From Purpureocillium takamizusanense (taxonomy: Eukaryota; Ascomycota; Sordariomycetes; Hypocreales; Ophiocordycipitaceae), in assembly GCF_022605165.1 (NCBI RefSeq), contig NC_063071.1:1922001-1986000 (forward strand): a DNA stretch of 64,000 nt. Reading direction: 5' to 3'. The position numbers and the translations under genes were made by a program. The notes under the pieces were generated by a model. That model was not told the DNA's origin, searched no databases, and saw only the letters and a list, made by a program, of their open reading frames with translations. Positions within the stretch are counted from its first letter, which is position 1. The number at the start of each line of letters is the position of its first letter. Shown here in pieces: positions 38,321-51,455 of the stretch.

Positions 38321-39091
38321 TCCAGGCCGGTAATGGATAGCTGTATTGGGCTTTGAAGATTTGCTCCCCCTGCGCTGCGTGGGACGAAGCCGCTCGCCGT
38401 GCGTGGCCGGCCCGTTGCAATCACCATCGTCATCACCGTGCCATTGTGACCTGACTTGCTTGTCTGTATGCTTCCCCTTCTCTTCTTCCTGGCGATCATC
38501 GTCGCTTGTCGGGCGTGTTGCGAGTTCCCAGGGACTCGTACGGGCACGGGCACGACGAGGTCGGACGACGAGCGCAACACAGTTACTGCCTATACCTACA
38601 GCCCGCCGCCCGGTACGAACAGCAGCAGTAGCAGCAGCAGCAGCATCCCGGTTTGTCCGCCCCCCCTTTCCCCCCCTCCACTGCGCAGCAACTCGCTTGT
38701 CCTTCATCGACTTTACAAGACGGGAGGTCACGCAGGGCAGGGCAGAGAGGTGATGGATATACGGGTGGAGTGATATCCGGAAGGTCTGCATAGCAAGACT
38801 GATCTGGAAAGAAGGAGAAAAAAGAAGGGGGATGGAAATGCGTCCGTTCCGTGGGGCCTGATCCTGGGTTCTCCCGACGACACAGCCGGCGGCTTCTCCT
38901 TTTTTGATCCCGATTTACCCATCTACTTTCTACCCGTAGACCGGTGCAGCCGCCCGCTCGCCCGCTTCTACGCTATCGCTTTCCCTCTAGCTAGCTAGCT
39001 AGCCCCTAGGCGCAGGCCAAGTCGCCGGCCGTGCCCGCCCGTGTCGTTCGCTCCCCGTTTGCCGTTGCGTTATATCGTCGTTTGTTGGTCG

Positions 39092-41486
39092 TCACCGTAT
39101 GTGCCAGTTGCCGTCGTCCGAGTCCGAGTCTCCGCCCTCGACCTGGTCCTCCTCGTCCAGGAGCGCCATCTGGACAAAGTGTCGGACCCAAGCCTCCTGC
39201 GCGGCGTCGAGGCCGGCGCCTGCGTTGTTGTTGTTATCGTTGTTGTTGACGATGTTGTCGTTGCCGCCCCCTGCCGGTAGTGGCTGCTGCGGCCCCCGCT
39301 GCCGCCGCTCTTGTTGATGTTGGTTGTGGTGCTGCTGCTGGTGACGACGATGTTGCTGCTGCTCTGCGGCGGCGGCGGCGGCACCGCCCCCACGACCTGC
39401 TGCCGCTGCCGCTGCTGCTACTCGACCGCCTGCGTAGGCGCCCCGGGCGGGTCGGCCTCCGCCTCTGGGAACGGCACCGCCGCCGCGGCCGCCGCGTTGG
39501 GGTAGAGCGCCTCGGCCGCCGCCAGCGGCGCGGGGGTAGTGGTCTGCACCCCTGGCGGCTCCGCGATGGGGGCCGTGGTGGTGGTGCTGATGGTGACCGC
39601 GGCCGCCGCCACGGCCCCTGGCAGCGGCTGGATGCGGAGGCTGTTGGGGCGGCGCGGGCTGGGCCACACGTCGCCCGCCGCGGGGTTGTTGGTTGTTGTC
39701 CATGAGGCGCAGGACGAGCGGCGCTTCCCTGGCGACTGCGATGGCTGGCCGGCCGACCGCCGGGGCATCGTCGCCATCCTCCGTTTCGGTGTCGCTCTCG
39801 TCGGGCTCGTCTTGGAGTAACGCGAGCAAGACGGCATCGCCCATGGCCGCATCATGATGAGGCTGAGGGTCGGCTCCTCCTCCCCCGGCGACGGCGGCGG
39901 CGCCTCGCCCACCGACGAAGCCGATGCCGACATCGTTGCCATCGCCGCCCTCAAGCTCCCACAAGCGCATGTAGCACGAGGTGACCTTGCCGTCGCCCTG
40001 CTGGTTGTAGTGCTTGTAGGGGTTGCCCGGGTCGAGCCACGAGGAGCAGAGATAGCAGAAGTGCGTATCGCAGCGGGAGCAGATCATGTGGTTGCAGCCG
40101 TGCGTCTTCTGGGCGGGCGCGGCGCATGTCGGGCAGGGGCTCGTGTGCAGCTGGAGGTACTCGAGCGAAGCCTTTTCTTCCTCGGTGAGCTCGTCGGTGT
40201 TGCGCTTGGGCACGCAGTACACGAACTCGCCGTGCCAGGTCTGCAGACAGCGGCTGCAGAAGGCGAAGCCGCAATCCTCGCAGACGGAAAGGAGATCGGC
40301 GGCGCTAAACTTGGCGGCGGCTGCCTTTTTCCTATCCCTTTCCCTATCGCGCTCCTCCTCGACTGCCTTTTCGTCGGTTGCGTCCTGGTCGTCATCGCCA
40401 TCGGTCCCGTCGCCGTCAGAATCGGCGGTGTCGCTGAACTGCAGGCCCTCGGGTTTTTTGTGCTTCTTGGAGCGCGCGGCGCCGTTGCACCACTGGCGCG
40501 GGCAGTAGATGGTGTCCTTGTCCGATTCGAGCTCCGTCTTGTACTTGAGCGTCACGTAGCGCTTGACCGCCTCCTCAGTCAGTCCGATCTGGAGCAGCTC
40601 ACTGGGGCTGATGAAGGTTTTACGGCGCGAGGCGGCAGATGGCCCGGCAGCGGTACGTTGCTTGGCGCAATTAGGCGTGAGGCAGCGCACGGCGGACACG
40701 TTCCCCTCGGTGATGGTGCCGTTGTAGAAATCCTGGAGGCACTGCAGGCAAAAGATGTGGCCGCACTCGAGCATCTTGTGACATTTGCTTCCCTTTTTGG
40801 GGTCTGCCGAAGCGTCAGCATCACATGTGAACGCAATAACCTGACTTGAATTTCATCAACTCACCTAAGCAGATTCCGCAGTCAAACGTCCCTTGCTCAA
40901 AGGCGGCACGCTTTGCCTTGATGTCGTAGTCCAGGACGGCGAGCTTATGCTCCGGGGGAACCGCGAGGGTACCCTCGGCGGTGATGGCCCCAAATACGTC
41001 CTCGGCGGCGCGATGGACGTGGTCAATGTAGGAGTAGGCGACCAGATCGCGGCCGGCCTCCTCCCACAGGCGCGGTCCGTCGCTCTCGAGGTCGGCGAGG
41101 GTCTCGCGGGAGAGCCATTGTGGCGCGGTGGAGATGGAGACCTGAGGCGGCTTGTCGGCCGGATAGCCGTCGGGAAGAACGATGCGCAGTGAGACTGGTG
41201 GGAGGTGAGAGATGAGGAGGGAGTCGACGGGCTCCGCGGCTGGCGCAGGCGGACCCGACGATGTCGACGAGGAAGGAAGCGCAGTCGATGATGCGGCCGC
41301 CGCGGTGGCAGGCTGGCTGCCGTCCGGGGCGGGGAACAGAACCGTCACCGGCTCAGCGGGTCGCACAGGGAGCTCGAGCTCAAAGACGAAGCCCGGGGCG
41401 TCGAGCGGACGGCGTATCTCGGGGAAGATGGCCTCGAGGGTCTCGAGCTCCGTGACGCGCGCATCGTCGTCATCTGAGCTGGCCAT
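39092..41486 (-). CDS. RWD-RBR E3 ubiquitin ligase (RNF14/Itt1-like)
   Basis: Two exons, 40865-41486 and 39092-40803, with a 61-nt intron inside RING1, encode 777 aa; the join reads DCGICL|DPKKGSKCHKMLECGHIFC. Residues about 10-165 are an RWD domain (ELETLEAIFPEI..., VSLRIVLPDGYP). RING1 covers about 203-255, the IBR about 285-400 with an acidic/basic insert between its Cys pairs, and RING2 about 431-460 with the catalytic Cys444 in GCNHM. RBR ligases take ubiquitin from an E2 onto this cysteine before passing it to substrate. The domain order matches RNF14 and yeast Itt1, which act in translation and transcription quality control. The C-terminal third (about 540-745) is rich in Gly, Arg, Ala, His, Gln and Asn with RGG-like repeats, followed by a conserved-looking AQEAWVRHFVQMALLDEED end. 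The tail is unusual for the family. Confidence 0.9.
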
Positions 41487-44400
41487 GGTCCGTCACTCCG
41501 CTGCTCAGCACGGGCCGAAACTGTCTCATTATTTGCCCGGGCGGCGCGCGGGGGATTGGGATGAGATGAGGACGCGAGAAGAAGAAGAGGGGAAAGCACG
41601 CGATGAGTTTGCGTTGGCGCTGCTGTGGCGAGGTTGAGGTCGGGCCTGGATGGCTGGCGGGGAGAGATATGGCGTTGAATTAGTAGTGGGGGTGGTGAGC
41701 ACCAGCACCGGCACTTTCGGGGACAAAATACAGTGTACACTGTGGATGCCCGGACACTCGGGGACCCTTCAGTTGCGCGCAATTGCTGCTGGCGCTAGCT
41801 GGCTTGGATGATTTTTTTTTATCTCAAGAAAGACTTGCAATGACAAGTTCAAGAGACCAAGCGGGAAGATATGGGATGGCGGATTTCGGGGTTGGAACGT
41901 GCCAGAACAGGTAGAGTGGACTACGTACTTAGTGCGTACTGGCCGGCATGACTCTTCATTTTTGGCCCAATATGTATCGCGTTTGGCGGCCATCTTTTTC
42001 ATTTTGCCACAATAGCCGGGCCCCCCCACCACCCTGGACGACGACGACGACACACCACTGCGCTCTCGCCGTCGAGGCAGGCCGGCAAGGGCAGTCAGTC
42101 GAGGCTTGGTCACTTGACACATCGGGTAACGGCCGTCTCTCGGTAGACGTAGACGCAGCATCGCGGGTTCAATGAGGTGGCGTTTGCCGAAAGCAAGCCT
42201 TGGCCACGGCCGATGACAGCGAACAAAGATCGGGCAGCGATGGTGACATCTCGGCATATCGTAGACGCACAACCATAACGGGCACTCCCGCTGTGATTGT
42301 TCATCACGATGATCGAGTCTGCCAAGGTCAAGTCACTTAAGATACCAATGCCAACACCGAGAGGTAATATGGTGGCCCCCTTGCAAACACCATATCGTCG
42401 CGTCTTCACTTCTTCACATCAAGTCAAACAAGCGTGGTGATTCACCGCGGCAGACGGGCCGAGACATGCGGTGACCCGTTCCAAACACCTCCGCATCACT
42501 CGCCCGGGCCGGAAACGGGACAACGGACAAGCAAACGCGCCGTGATTCACGCGCCGAGGCTCTGGCTATATAAGCTCGATCTCCCGACCGCATCCTCGAC
42601 TTCCTCTTCTTTCTCTTCGCTAGGGCCAGGACCCGGTCCCCTCTAACACGTCCGGACCACGTAGTCCGCATTATTTTGCCTCCGTGGTCCCTATCGACCT
42701 TGACGAGAATACCTCTCCGCAGGAACATGAGACCAGCGACATCACTTTGAACCTTGGCTCCCCACGCGAGCATCGCACGTACCAACAGCCCTCGCCAACA
42801 CGACTGGCGGCCCTGCCCCTGCGCCAGCCTGGTACGGCCTCTGGAAACCCGGTCGAGAGCCCATGTCACGCCCCTGCTGATTCTGCCGAGGTCGTGCGGT
42901 GGCACTTATATGCCCACCAGGACGATGCCCTCCCGGTTTGGCTCAGCGTCCGACAACATGTGCCTTTGATGTCTCTCGCCGTTGGTCAACGCCGCTTGCC
43001 TCTCCAAGCGGCGACTTCGACTATCGCTTCACGTCCTCGCCCCAAGCCCATCGCACCGTATATACTACCCGCAATATGGTCCTCATCAACCTATTCTGGC
43101 TCTCCACCACCCTAGAGGCGGACGACTTCAAATTGCGGATGGGTGGGAGAGGCGAGCTTCGTTCGACAACGACGCCATATTTCGGAAACCGAAAGCCCGT
43201 CCCCTTTGCTGTCCATGAGAAACGGGCGGACTGGAGACTGCGGCGTTACGCAGTCTGCAATTACCATCGTGGGCAGGAAGAGCGTTGACACGCCTCATGT
43301 GGTCACGCACAGCCTCCCTATTCGACCAAGAAACACAATGCCTGGCCTGCGGGATTTGACCGCAATTCAGTCTCTTTTATGACCCCGGATGAGTGTATCG
43401 CTTCTCGGCATCACCGAGCTGCGCCGCAACCTGCTGCTGGATGCTGTGGAGTACACGTGAACTATCGTACGCACGCGCACACACACAATACGTGCACTTG
43501 CGGGAGCCAAGCGAGAAGATGGACCCCGGGTCTCTGGTTCATGGTATCGTCCTACATCACGATTGCCCCAAGGCACTTACTCGGTCCGAAAACAACTCTG
43601 TCCGTGAGCATCGGGAACCCAGCACGGCCTCCCGCCGTCCTCGCCCTCTTCAACGTCAGGACGCAACTGCGACAAGCAAGGCGCCAGAAATATCGTTTCA
43701 CAACATTGCACCTGAGAGGCTGAGACAGCAGCCAGGCGCTGAAAAAGAGCGCCGGCTTGCGTGACGAGGCGATGCGCCGACCCAATCGCTGTCAGACGCA
43801 CGCCCATGACAGCCGATCCAACATATACTCAACGAGTGATAGGTCGGCACAACCGCCTCGGGAACGCCAGCGACGACGCCATCTCACAGCAGACGCCGTA
43901 GCAAAATCTGGAGGAGCTGCAGCCGACCTACGCGCTTGCGGGCGGTGACCATACAACGGCGTCATGGGGGAGCAGCACGTCGTCGGGGGCATGAGACGAG
44001 TGACCAACTTGAACGGCAACGCCATGCCTTACATAATGGCGATCCGGCATGGACCTCATGAGCATACATGAGCGGGCGTGCACTTGATCGATGGTCAGGG
44101 TTTGAATATCCCGCGTCTTCTGATCGGGCCTCGGTCTAAGGCGTGGCAGACTGCCGGAACTGGAATCAATCTCGAGCGAACACCTGGCCGTGCCCAATGT
44201 GATGCTTGCAGTCCGCGGCACATCTGGGCATTAGCTCCTTCGGGGTTGCATGCTCCCCTTCCCGCGTGGCCTCAGGAAGGCGCGTCGAGCCTCTCTCACC
44301 GTCGTCAACCATTCACCAGGGAAGACACACACGTGCACCCGGTCGACATCATCGTCCTCGTCCCCCAAGAGGCGGCAGCAGTCGTACCCGCCTCGGTCCT

Positions 44401-47400
44401 CGCCACCGAGGTCGGTCCGTTTGTTCGGGTCCGCCGACACAGACGCAGCGTGGACCTTTGCCCGCCTCACCCTGCGGGCCGTTGTCGCGAACGAGCTGGG
44501 CTTCCCCTCCAGCTCCTCTATCATGAGGGTGACGGCATTTTCGCGCCCCGGAGGTATCCTGCTCCGCCCGCCGCAGGCGAACCACCTTCCGACTGGCCTC
44601 CACGGTCCGGCAGCTGATCGTACATGTATGTGAGGAATCCGGTACCCTGCTGTCTCCCTATATACCCGGCCCGGGGTCGGAGCCTCGGTGGCCCGGGTAT
44701 ATCGCAGCCGCAGAGCCGCGCGCTGGGGGAGGGAAGAAACACGCCGTCAAAGAGGGCGATGAAGGTTGCAGGAGCCACAAAGTTCTGCTTTTGGATAGCC
44801 ACGCGGACGGCTCGTCGCCGCTCGCTTGCGCACCCAAAGCGTCGCGGCAACCACAATATCGCCACCATATAGTACGCGAAGTGGTCCGTGGGAAGCGTGT
44901 CTGTTCCAACTAGCGTCGATTCCCAGCTGCCTGCAGCGACCAGATGGAACGGCATCTGTTTGCCACCACTGGTGCTGGCGTCGCTGGCGCAAAGCAGGTC
45001 ATGCCATCTACTCGACAAGCAGGGCGCCCCATCAAATGTAGTAGAGACGGCATACATACAAAAGGGGGTGCAGGCCGCTGCTGCTCCAGAGGTTGCAGAC
45101 CAGGACGCACCACCTTTCCCCCCTGGCCCGACGAGCGGGCTGACCTGGACGGGGGAAAATACGAGGCAACCAAAAGTAAAAGAGGACCAGACAAAGAAGC
45201 TGCAGGTCGAGTTCTGACCGGACCATACTTTGGTCTGAGAATGCATCGAGTCGACTATGGGACACAGTTGCGATGCCGGCATCTACAGGTCCGGAGGAGC
45301 ACAGAGCCGCCAAATGCCCTCGACCCGGCCCTCGGCACTGCTACTGCGCCAAGGATGTGCCCAAAGCAGACCATTCACACTACTTGCCATCTCTGCCCGG
45401 CTTCGGTTGCTTCTCACACGGCCATCTAGGGACCTATACATCGAGCATGGCCCCCGCGATCGCGACCAAAGAGTCAAGAATTCTTGTCGTCGTCGTCGAT
45501 ACGGGAGAATACTAACACTCGACGGCCACGGAGAGTGACAGTAGAGTTGTTTGCGGCAACAGTTCGATTGTTTGTCTAGGACAACGAGCTTTCTTGCGGG
45601 CGAAGTCATCGCCCTACGACGATCGACAATCGGAGTTTTTGACTTAGCTGAAGCATCACGGAGTCCAGTCGCCAGACGCATCCTCCAGTACAACCTTGAG
45701 ATTGGCGTCCGAGTTTCTAGGGCGCCACTTGCACCTGACATAGTACGCATGACTTGCAGCAAGGCTCCATGTAGGTCCAGTCAATGATGCCCTCCTGGCC
45801 GGCTATATTGGTCGCCATGCTTCTCATACGGCCGCTACCGCGATGATGATGGCCTCTAGGCCGTGCTCCATTACTCTGTCTATTCTACACCCGGAGAGTA
45901 CCTGGCCATACCCGATCCATCGCTACCGTCAACGCTGTTTGTTGGTTGTCCACCATGGCTCGCAGGTGCCAAGCTCGTCCCAGCGCATCGAGAAGATGGC
46001 GAAAAAGGGGTTACAGGGGCAGAACTCGAAGTGGTTTCTTGCGACGTGACTGAACGGCTAAGCAACCACGGGAGGTGAGAGCGCCTATTGAATGTGGGAC
46101 GAGCCCTGTGAGCAGACGGTCTCCGGCAACAGAAGCATCCGCGGCCGCGCCGTGGACCGCAAGCGGCGACCTTGGCCCTGACTCGAGTTCACTCGACCGG
46201 CTTGCGGGGGTTCGTTTGCGCCGAGCCCGCGGCGTTGGGAGGTCGAACAAAGTCCTCCTCCTCCCGCCTAGCCAGGAGGGAAAGGACACGAGAAACCTGG
46301 CTGGAAGCTTTACGTATAAATGTCTGATAGCAGATAGCTGCGACTGCCGCCGCACCACAACGACTCGCCGAGCGAAGCACTGACCGTCTACAACCTCGAA
46401 CATTCCGTCTGCGGTGCCACGGTCGGCGACTCCGTCTCCAGGGCAGGCAACATAAAGTCCCTTTATGTGAAGGCTGCGCGATCTCGACATCTGCTTCTAT
46501 ACAACTTGCCAACAGCAGTGCTCTTGGGGAATAGAGCAGTAACCAGGACATTCAACGGTCGGACACACGCACGCCCTCATCCGCCAGGTTCGCATAAGGC
46601 TCTTCCGACCGTCTGGTGACTGTGCGTGGCCTCCGCTGGCTAGTTCAACGCAAGACGTGGACACCCTACAACCCACAGCAGCAGCCAAGAGAATCACGAG
46701 CTGCCAACATATCAACGGGACCCGATGGACCGAGTCATGGATCGCGCAGCACCTTGAGAGCAAAACGCCAGTCGTCAAGAGCTGCAGAGTCATCTAGCCG
46801 TATAGCTTCAGGCCGCCCACTACGGTCGCGATGGCGTCAACGACGTCAAAGCGGGGAGGCCCTATTGCCTAGCGGCAGCACCAGCACAATTCATCGATAG
46901 GACATCGTGGGAAGATACCCGCACGTGGCGAAAGGAGAATATGCAATGTAATTCGCTGGAGAGGCGTGCAGAGGAGAACACGCGCAAGTCCTGGCCCCTG
47001 TACAGACTCCCGAAGATGACGCAGAAGACAATGCCTCAGCCAACGCAAACCGGAGTCGACCGTCGTGTGGAAGGAAGATGTTATCCTGCCCCTTGGCCCG
47101 CTGCTCCTAGAGCGGCACTTCAGCCTCATGTCAAGACACTGCCAATCAGCCCGTCGGCCAGCGAAGAAGGCAGGACCATCTCGGCTCAGGACCGGTACCC
47201 TCATGACAGGTTACATGTATGGCCTCGCAAGCCCCGAGTCCCCCACCGCCGCAATAGCCCGGCCGCAAGAGACAGGCCCACGCGGCGGCTTCCGCGGTGA
47301 CTGAAGTCCGGATTCACCATCCTCGCAGACGGCGTCAAAAGATGTCGCGACGGCCACGCGGCCGCAAGAACATACCACAGTCATTTCTCTAGGGGCACCA

Positions 47401-48320
47401 CCAACTTACTAGATGCAAGGCCAAGGCTCAGAGTATTGAGAACCCATGGCCCCGTCTGCGCAGGCCATGCCTACAGCTAGCCTCACTCATCACCTCACTG
47501 TAACGATATACAGCCTCTTGGATTGGTCATTCGTGGAGCGGTTTTACTCTTGCCCATAGGCGCGATAACCACCAAACTTTCAAGGCCTGTCTCTATTCAG
47601 CTCTACACTCGCACCTTCGCAGATAGAAAAGGAGCCTACTACAACATCCTCCCCGTTAAGAGGGCATACGAGAAGATGCATCGAGGCTGCACCAAACCCA
47701 GTTTTTTGGGGATAGCGGTGGCAACGTATCTCTGTTGCGGGAGGTGCTCCAGGATGGATGGATCTGAGGAGGACCGTCCCGAGGGGCATGGAGAAGAACA
47801 ATTATTAGTCACATTGAAGGGGGGGGGGGGCTTACGCCACTGGAGATTCTGAGGCTGTCAAAGGGTCTCTGTCTCATCAATTACGCGTTATCGTCCCTGG
47901 TCAAGATCTGAATCGGTTCATATTCCGAGCTTCTCTAGCCTTTAGAACAATGCATCATGTCGTGATGGCGATACCATTTTTGTCTCGCTTTCGGAAGGCG
48001 TTCGACCTCCAGTCGCATCAAGCAGCTTATACTTTCCGCAGCATATCGGATGTTTCCCGTTTACATGTATCCAACGCCGGAGTCGGCTGTCTGCCGTCTC
48101 ACGTCATGGGTCAAGCCGATCACAGCTGCACCAACCCCGGTCACGAGGGTGTGCCTCACAGAACGGGCAATGAGGATTCCGCCGCAACCGCATGTCTCTC
48201 TTGTGCCTCCAACAAATGGGACATGCGTTTTTCCGTCCCCGATCTGCCTGTATGCTGTTGTGAACCTTTTTCCTCGCTGCAAATAGTTCACTTTGCTCGC
48301 CCGTAGCCAGACATTGTGAG
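41487..48320. other. Gene-poor stretch, 6.8 kb
   Basis: No gene is supported between the RBR ligase start and the carboxypeptidase start. The first part is the RBR promoter. Several open frames at 44.2-45.3 kb (both strands) and 46.9-47.3 kb have more balanced amino-acid content than the desert, but they break quickly, cannot be joined with plausible splice sites and resemble no family I recognise. A G run is at 47819-47830. Decayed genes are possible but not shown. Confidence 0.5.
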
Positions 48321-49889
48321 ATGATGTGGCCACGGACCTCCATCATCGCGGCAGCGCTCGCCGGTTCTGTTTCCGCTCAACTCCTTTGGAATACCGGGAT
48401 CAGACATCTTGATATCGCAGCAGGAAGTCACGCGACACATCCGGGGCAGCAATCACGACTCAGTGGCACTCGGGCGCGTGATCATACGGCGCCACTATTC
48501 AAGGCCGGGCAGTTCTCCATCGGCACACAAGACAATGCCACCTGTCCGACCTACGGCGAGTCCCAGTGGACGGGGACGGTGGATGTCTCTGATACACATC
48601 GATTGTTCTTTTGGTTCTTCGAGAGCCGCCATGACCCTAGCAACGATCCCGTCATCATTTGGATGAACGGCGGCCCGGGCGGCTCATCGATGTATGGTCT
48701 GTTCAACGACCTTGGGCCATGCATCTTGGATGGAACGAATCTGAGCACGAATCCATGGGCATGGAATAACAACGCTTCCCTCATCTTCCTCGATCAACCT
48801 GCCGGCGTGGGCTTTGGCTCCTTGGCTGAGGCAGCACACATGCCGGCTAGCGATATGGACGGCGCCGCCGACTTTCAGGCCTTTCTCAACATCTTCTTTG
48901 GGAAAATATTTCCCGAAAAGGCACATCTACCTATGCATGTAGCCAGCGAGTCATACGGAGGCCATTACGGGCCGGTATATCTCAAGCACATCCTCGACTC
49001 CCGCGCCTACGATTCCAAGTCGGCCTTTTGGGGCAACATCACCTCCTTGGTACTCGTCAGCGGCATGGTCGACTGGACAGCAGGTGCCGTAGGCACATAT
49101 GAGCTTCTGTGCTCTGACTATCGCGGCCGGGAATTCCTCAACTCGACCGCATGCGATAAAATCCGTTCCGCGACGATAGAGGTTGAACGCCTGGGGCGGT
49201 TGTGTGATCTGAGCCAAGATGGCCATGAATGTTTCGCTCTGCACTCTTTCTTCATGGACCAGATCGACATATATTACCGAGAGCTTATCGAAATGGGGAA
49301 GAAAAGTCCCTTCAACAGTAAGGAAGTCAGTGCACATGGGCTCCCAGATGGTTGCTAACAACGGACAGTTCACCTGCCATGCCCAGACCTGCCTTTCTGC
49401 TACCCCGGCAAAGCCGAATTTACATGGTACCTGAATCAAGACCACATCAAGTCAGCCCTTGGCTTCCCGACGTCGTTTACCTTCGAAGCAGTCAACCTCG
49501 AGCTCCATCAGGCCTACGAGGACAGCCGCACCATGCTCAAGCCGACAACGGGCGAGATCGCCACAGTCCTGGATGCGTACAAGACACCAGGCCTGGGAGA
49601 CATCCGCGTGCTGGTGCTCAACGGCAACGAAGACTACATTGTCAACACGCCGGGCCAGAAGTGGATATACGACAAGTTGCCCTGGAGCGGACAGCCGGAC
49701 TACCGCATCGCGAAGTGGACTGCTCTCCCAGAGGGTTTGGCCGCGACGGGGTTCTGGAAGGGGACAAGGGACGGGCGGCTCGTGTTTGTGGGTGTCGATG
49801 GGGTTGGGCACACCGTTCTGGGCGACGCGCGGGAGGGCAGCCAGCGCATTCTCCAGCGCTGGTTCGAAGGCGGATGGAGGCAGGAGTGA
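48321..49889 (+). CDS. Secreted serine carboxypeptidase, family S10
   Basis: Two exons, 48321-49317 and 49369-49889, with a 51-nt intron (GTAAGG...GACAG), encode 505 aa. The product starts with a signal peptide (about 1-19, ending SVSAQ). S10 hallmarks are all present: the oxyanion motif WMNGGPGGSS (about 114-123), nucleophile Ser211 in ASESYGGHYGP, Asp421 in NGNEDYIVNTPG and His480 in GVGHTVLGD. Several NxS/T sites suggest glycosylation. The family removes C-terminal residues from peptides in the vacuole or outside the cell, and some relatives work as acyltransferases in secondary metabolism. It converges with the first MATE gene and sits at the left edge of the proposed metabolic cluster, but membership is uncertain. 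Confidence 0.92.
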
Positions 49890-51455
49890 TTTGATGCTTA
49901 TCTTGAGCTTCGTCGTCGGGCGACCCGGGTGGCTTGCACAAGGGCTTATACGCGGCGCTATGCCAGGCGTCATGACATTTAGGCTTCTGTTAGCCTGCGC
50001 GGAATGGCCCAGAAGAATCTGTGCAGACAGAAAGCTAGAACTACAGACGGTGAATACACGGGTAAGTACACGCCGCGTACAACTCGCTGTGCTTCTTTTC
50101 CTCGACCTCTCAGACGACGCCACCAAGCAGAGGTAGGCAACGCGCCTTCTCCTTAGATGTACAGACACTTCGTTCGAAGTTCGGCTTCCTGCTCTTTCAA
50201 GTTGAGACGGGCACTGTCCATGAGCGCCAATGTCTCGCCACTCTTCGGAGAATATGGACTTTGCCGATATCGTCGAGGTCACTGACATTGGCGTTTTGCA
50301 CAGCGAACATAGGCATAGTCACGGCCCAGACTCTCTCGCCTCGTGGGTAGAACAGTTGGCGCTCCGGGAACTGGACGCCTCTGTCCAGTGTCATTCAATG
50401 ACATCACTGCTCTCTGGCGTCGCAAGAAAGTCCTGTTGGGGGAGATGGAGGCGGCGGGTTGGATCTCTCAACCATTTCTCAGATTCGAGATGCAATGCAT
50501 CGGGCCATTCCGGCATCACACGAGACAAATGCCCCCCGGGCTAACTGCTGCCTTCTAGGAGCTTTCCTCGCGTAAAGTCCCCATTCCATGCAGTTGGGGC
50601 TGGTTTGGAATCGGGCGGTGTTGCCATTATGCCCTTCATGTCTCTGCCTATGTGATGTCGTTGTCTTACATGGCCCGGGCGTTGGTTTGTTCCCGGCCTC
50701 GACAACGCCCACAACGCAGATCTTTGCAGTTGAGTCCTGGAGCCGATGCACCATGTAGCTGCCTGTCACACCGCTGCTGCATGTTTCCGCAGCGCTTCGA
50801 ACGACCATGTAGTAGTACTAACTAACTTGGTAGCTGTCTAGCAAATGTCTCATGCGGCACCGGCCCGCTGTCGCGGGATGCCGGGATCTAGACACAGCGC
50901 TAAGCTCAAAGCTTACACATGCCGTGTCGCAGACCTAGGAATGATGATGCCCTGATGGATTTCGGTGCCTGTTCTGGCAGACGTTCCGAATTCGGATGTG
51001 AATGAATGCATCTCGGCATAGGCGGCTTGCCATAGAGACAAAGTCACCGAGATCGAGTGCGACATGCAGTCGGTCATGTGAAGGACATGATCGGGCAGAA
51101 GCGCTCCGGGGTGTACCGAGCAACTTCATGTTCTGTCTATAGCTCACTGTCTGTGTGACTATACGGCCCTGGGTGGGCGTCGATCAGTCCCCCCTGAGTA
51201 GGAGCAAGCTGGGCCATTTGCCGCCTCAGAACCATGTAGGCACTACGTGACTTGAAACGAAGAGAAGAGGCAACATCAAATGCACGACTGACGGTCCTGC
51301 GCGAGCTGGTTGTGCAACACCACCGCCGTATCAGGTTGGTCTGAACATTGAAAACTTGCTTTTGCCGGCAGCCATGAAACCGCACGTCTTCACTGTATTA
51401 CTTGTGCGTCCCCCAGCATTTGCCCACTGCCACGCTGCCTGTACGCAACGAGACA
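49890..51455. other. Intergenic between convergent genes
   Basis: This 1.57-kb 3'-to-3' space between the carboxypeptidase and the MATE gene is long for convergent genes. No coding model was found; only short overlapping frames occur. Confidence 0.5.

Larger units (their letters stand above)
24602..39091. other. 14.5-kb gene desert upstream of the NDT80-family gene
   Basis: I found no recognisable protein, no convincing spliced model and no RNA gene across this stretch. Many medium-length open frames exist on all six frames but overlap each other, are low in complexity or Arg/Pro/Ser-rich, and match no family I know. The stretch carries microsatellites (listed separately), poly-G runs (about 27039-27052, 33000-33010, 35987-35999), a hairpin, an inverted repeat and a GTAC-rich patch. 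It contains the full upstream region of the NDT80-family gene (-) and the 3' side of the RBR gene (-). An orphan gene or long non-coding RNA here cannot be ruled out from sequence alone. Confidence 0.6.

Noticed and set aside
44521..45282. 253-codon minus-strand open frame with some hydrophobic segments
   Set aside because: It does not extend into a sensible spliced gene, the hydrophobic parts are short, and no family motif is present.
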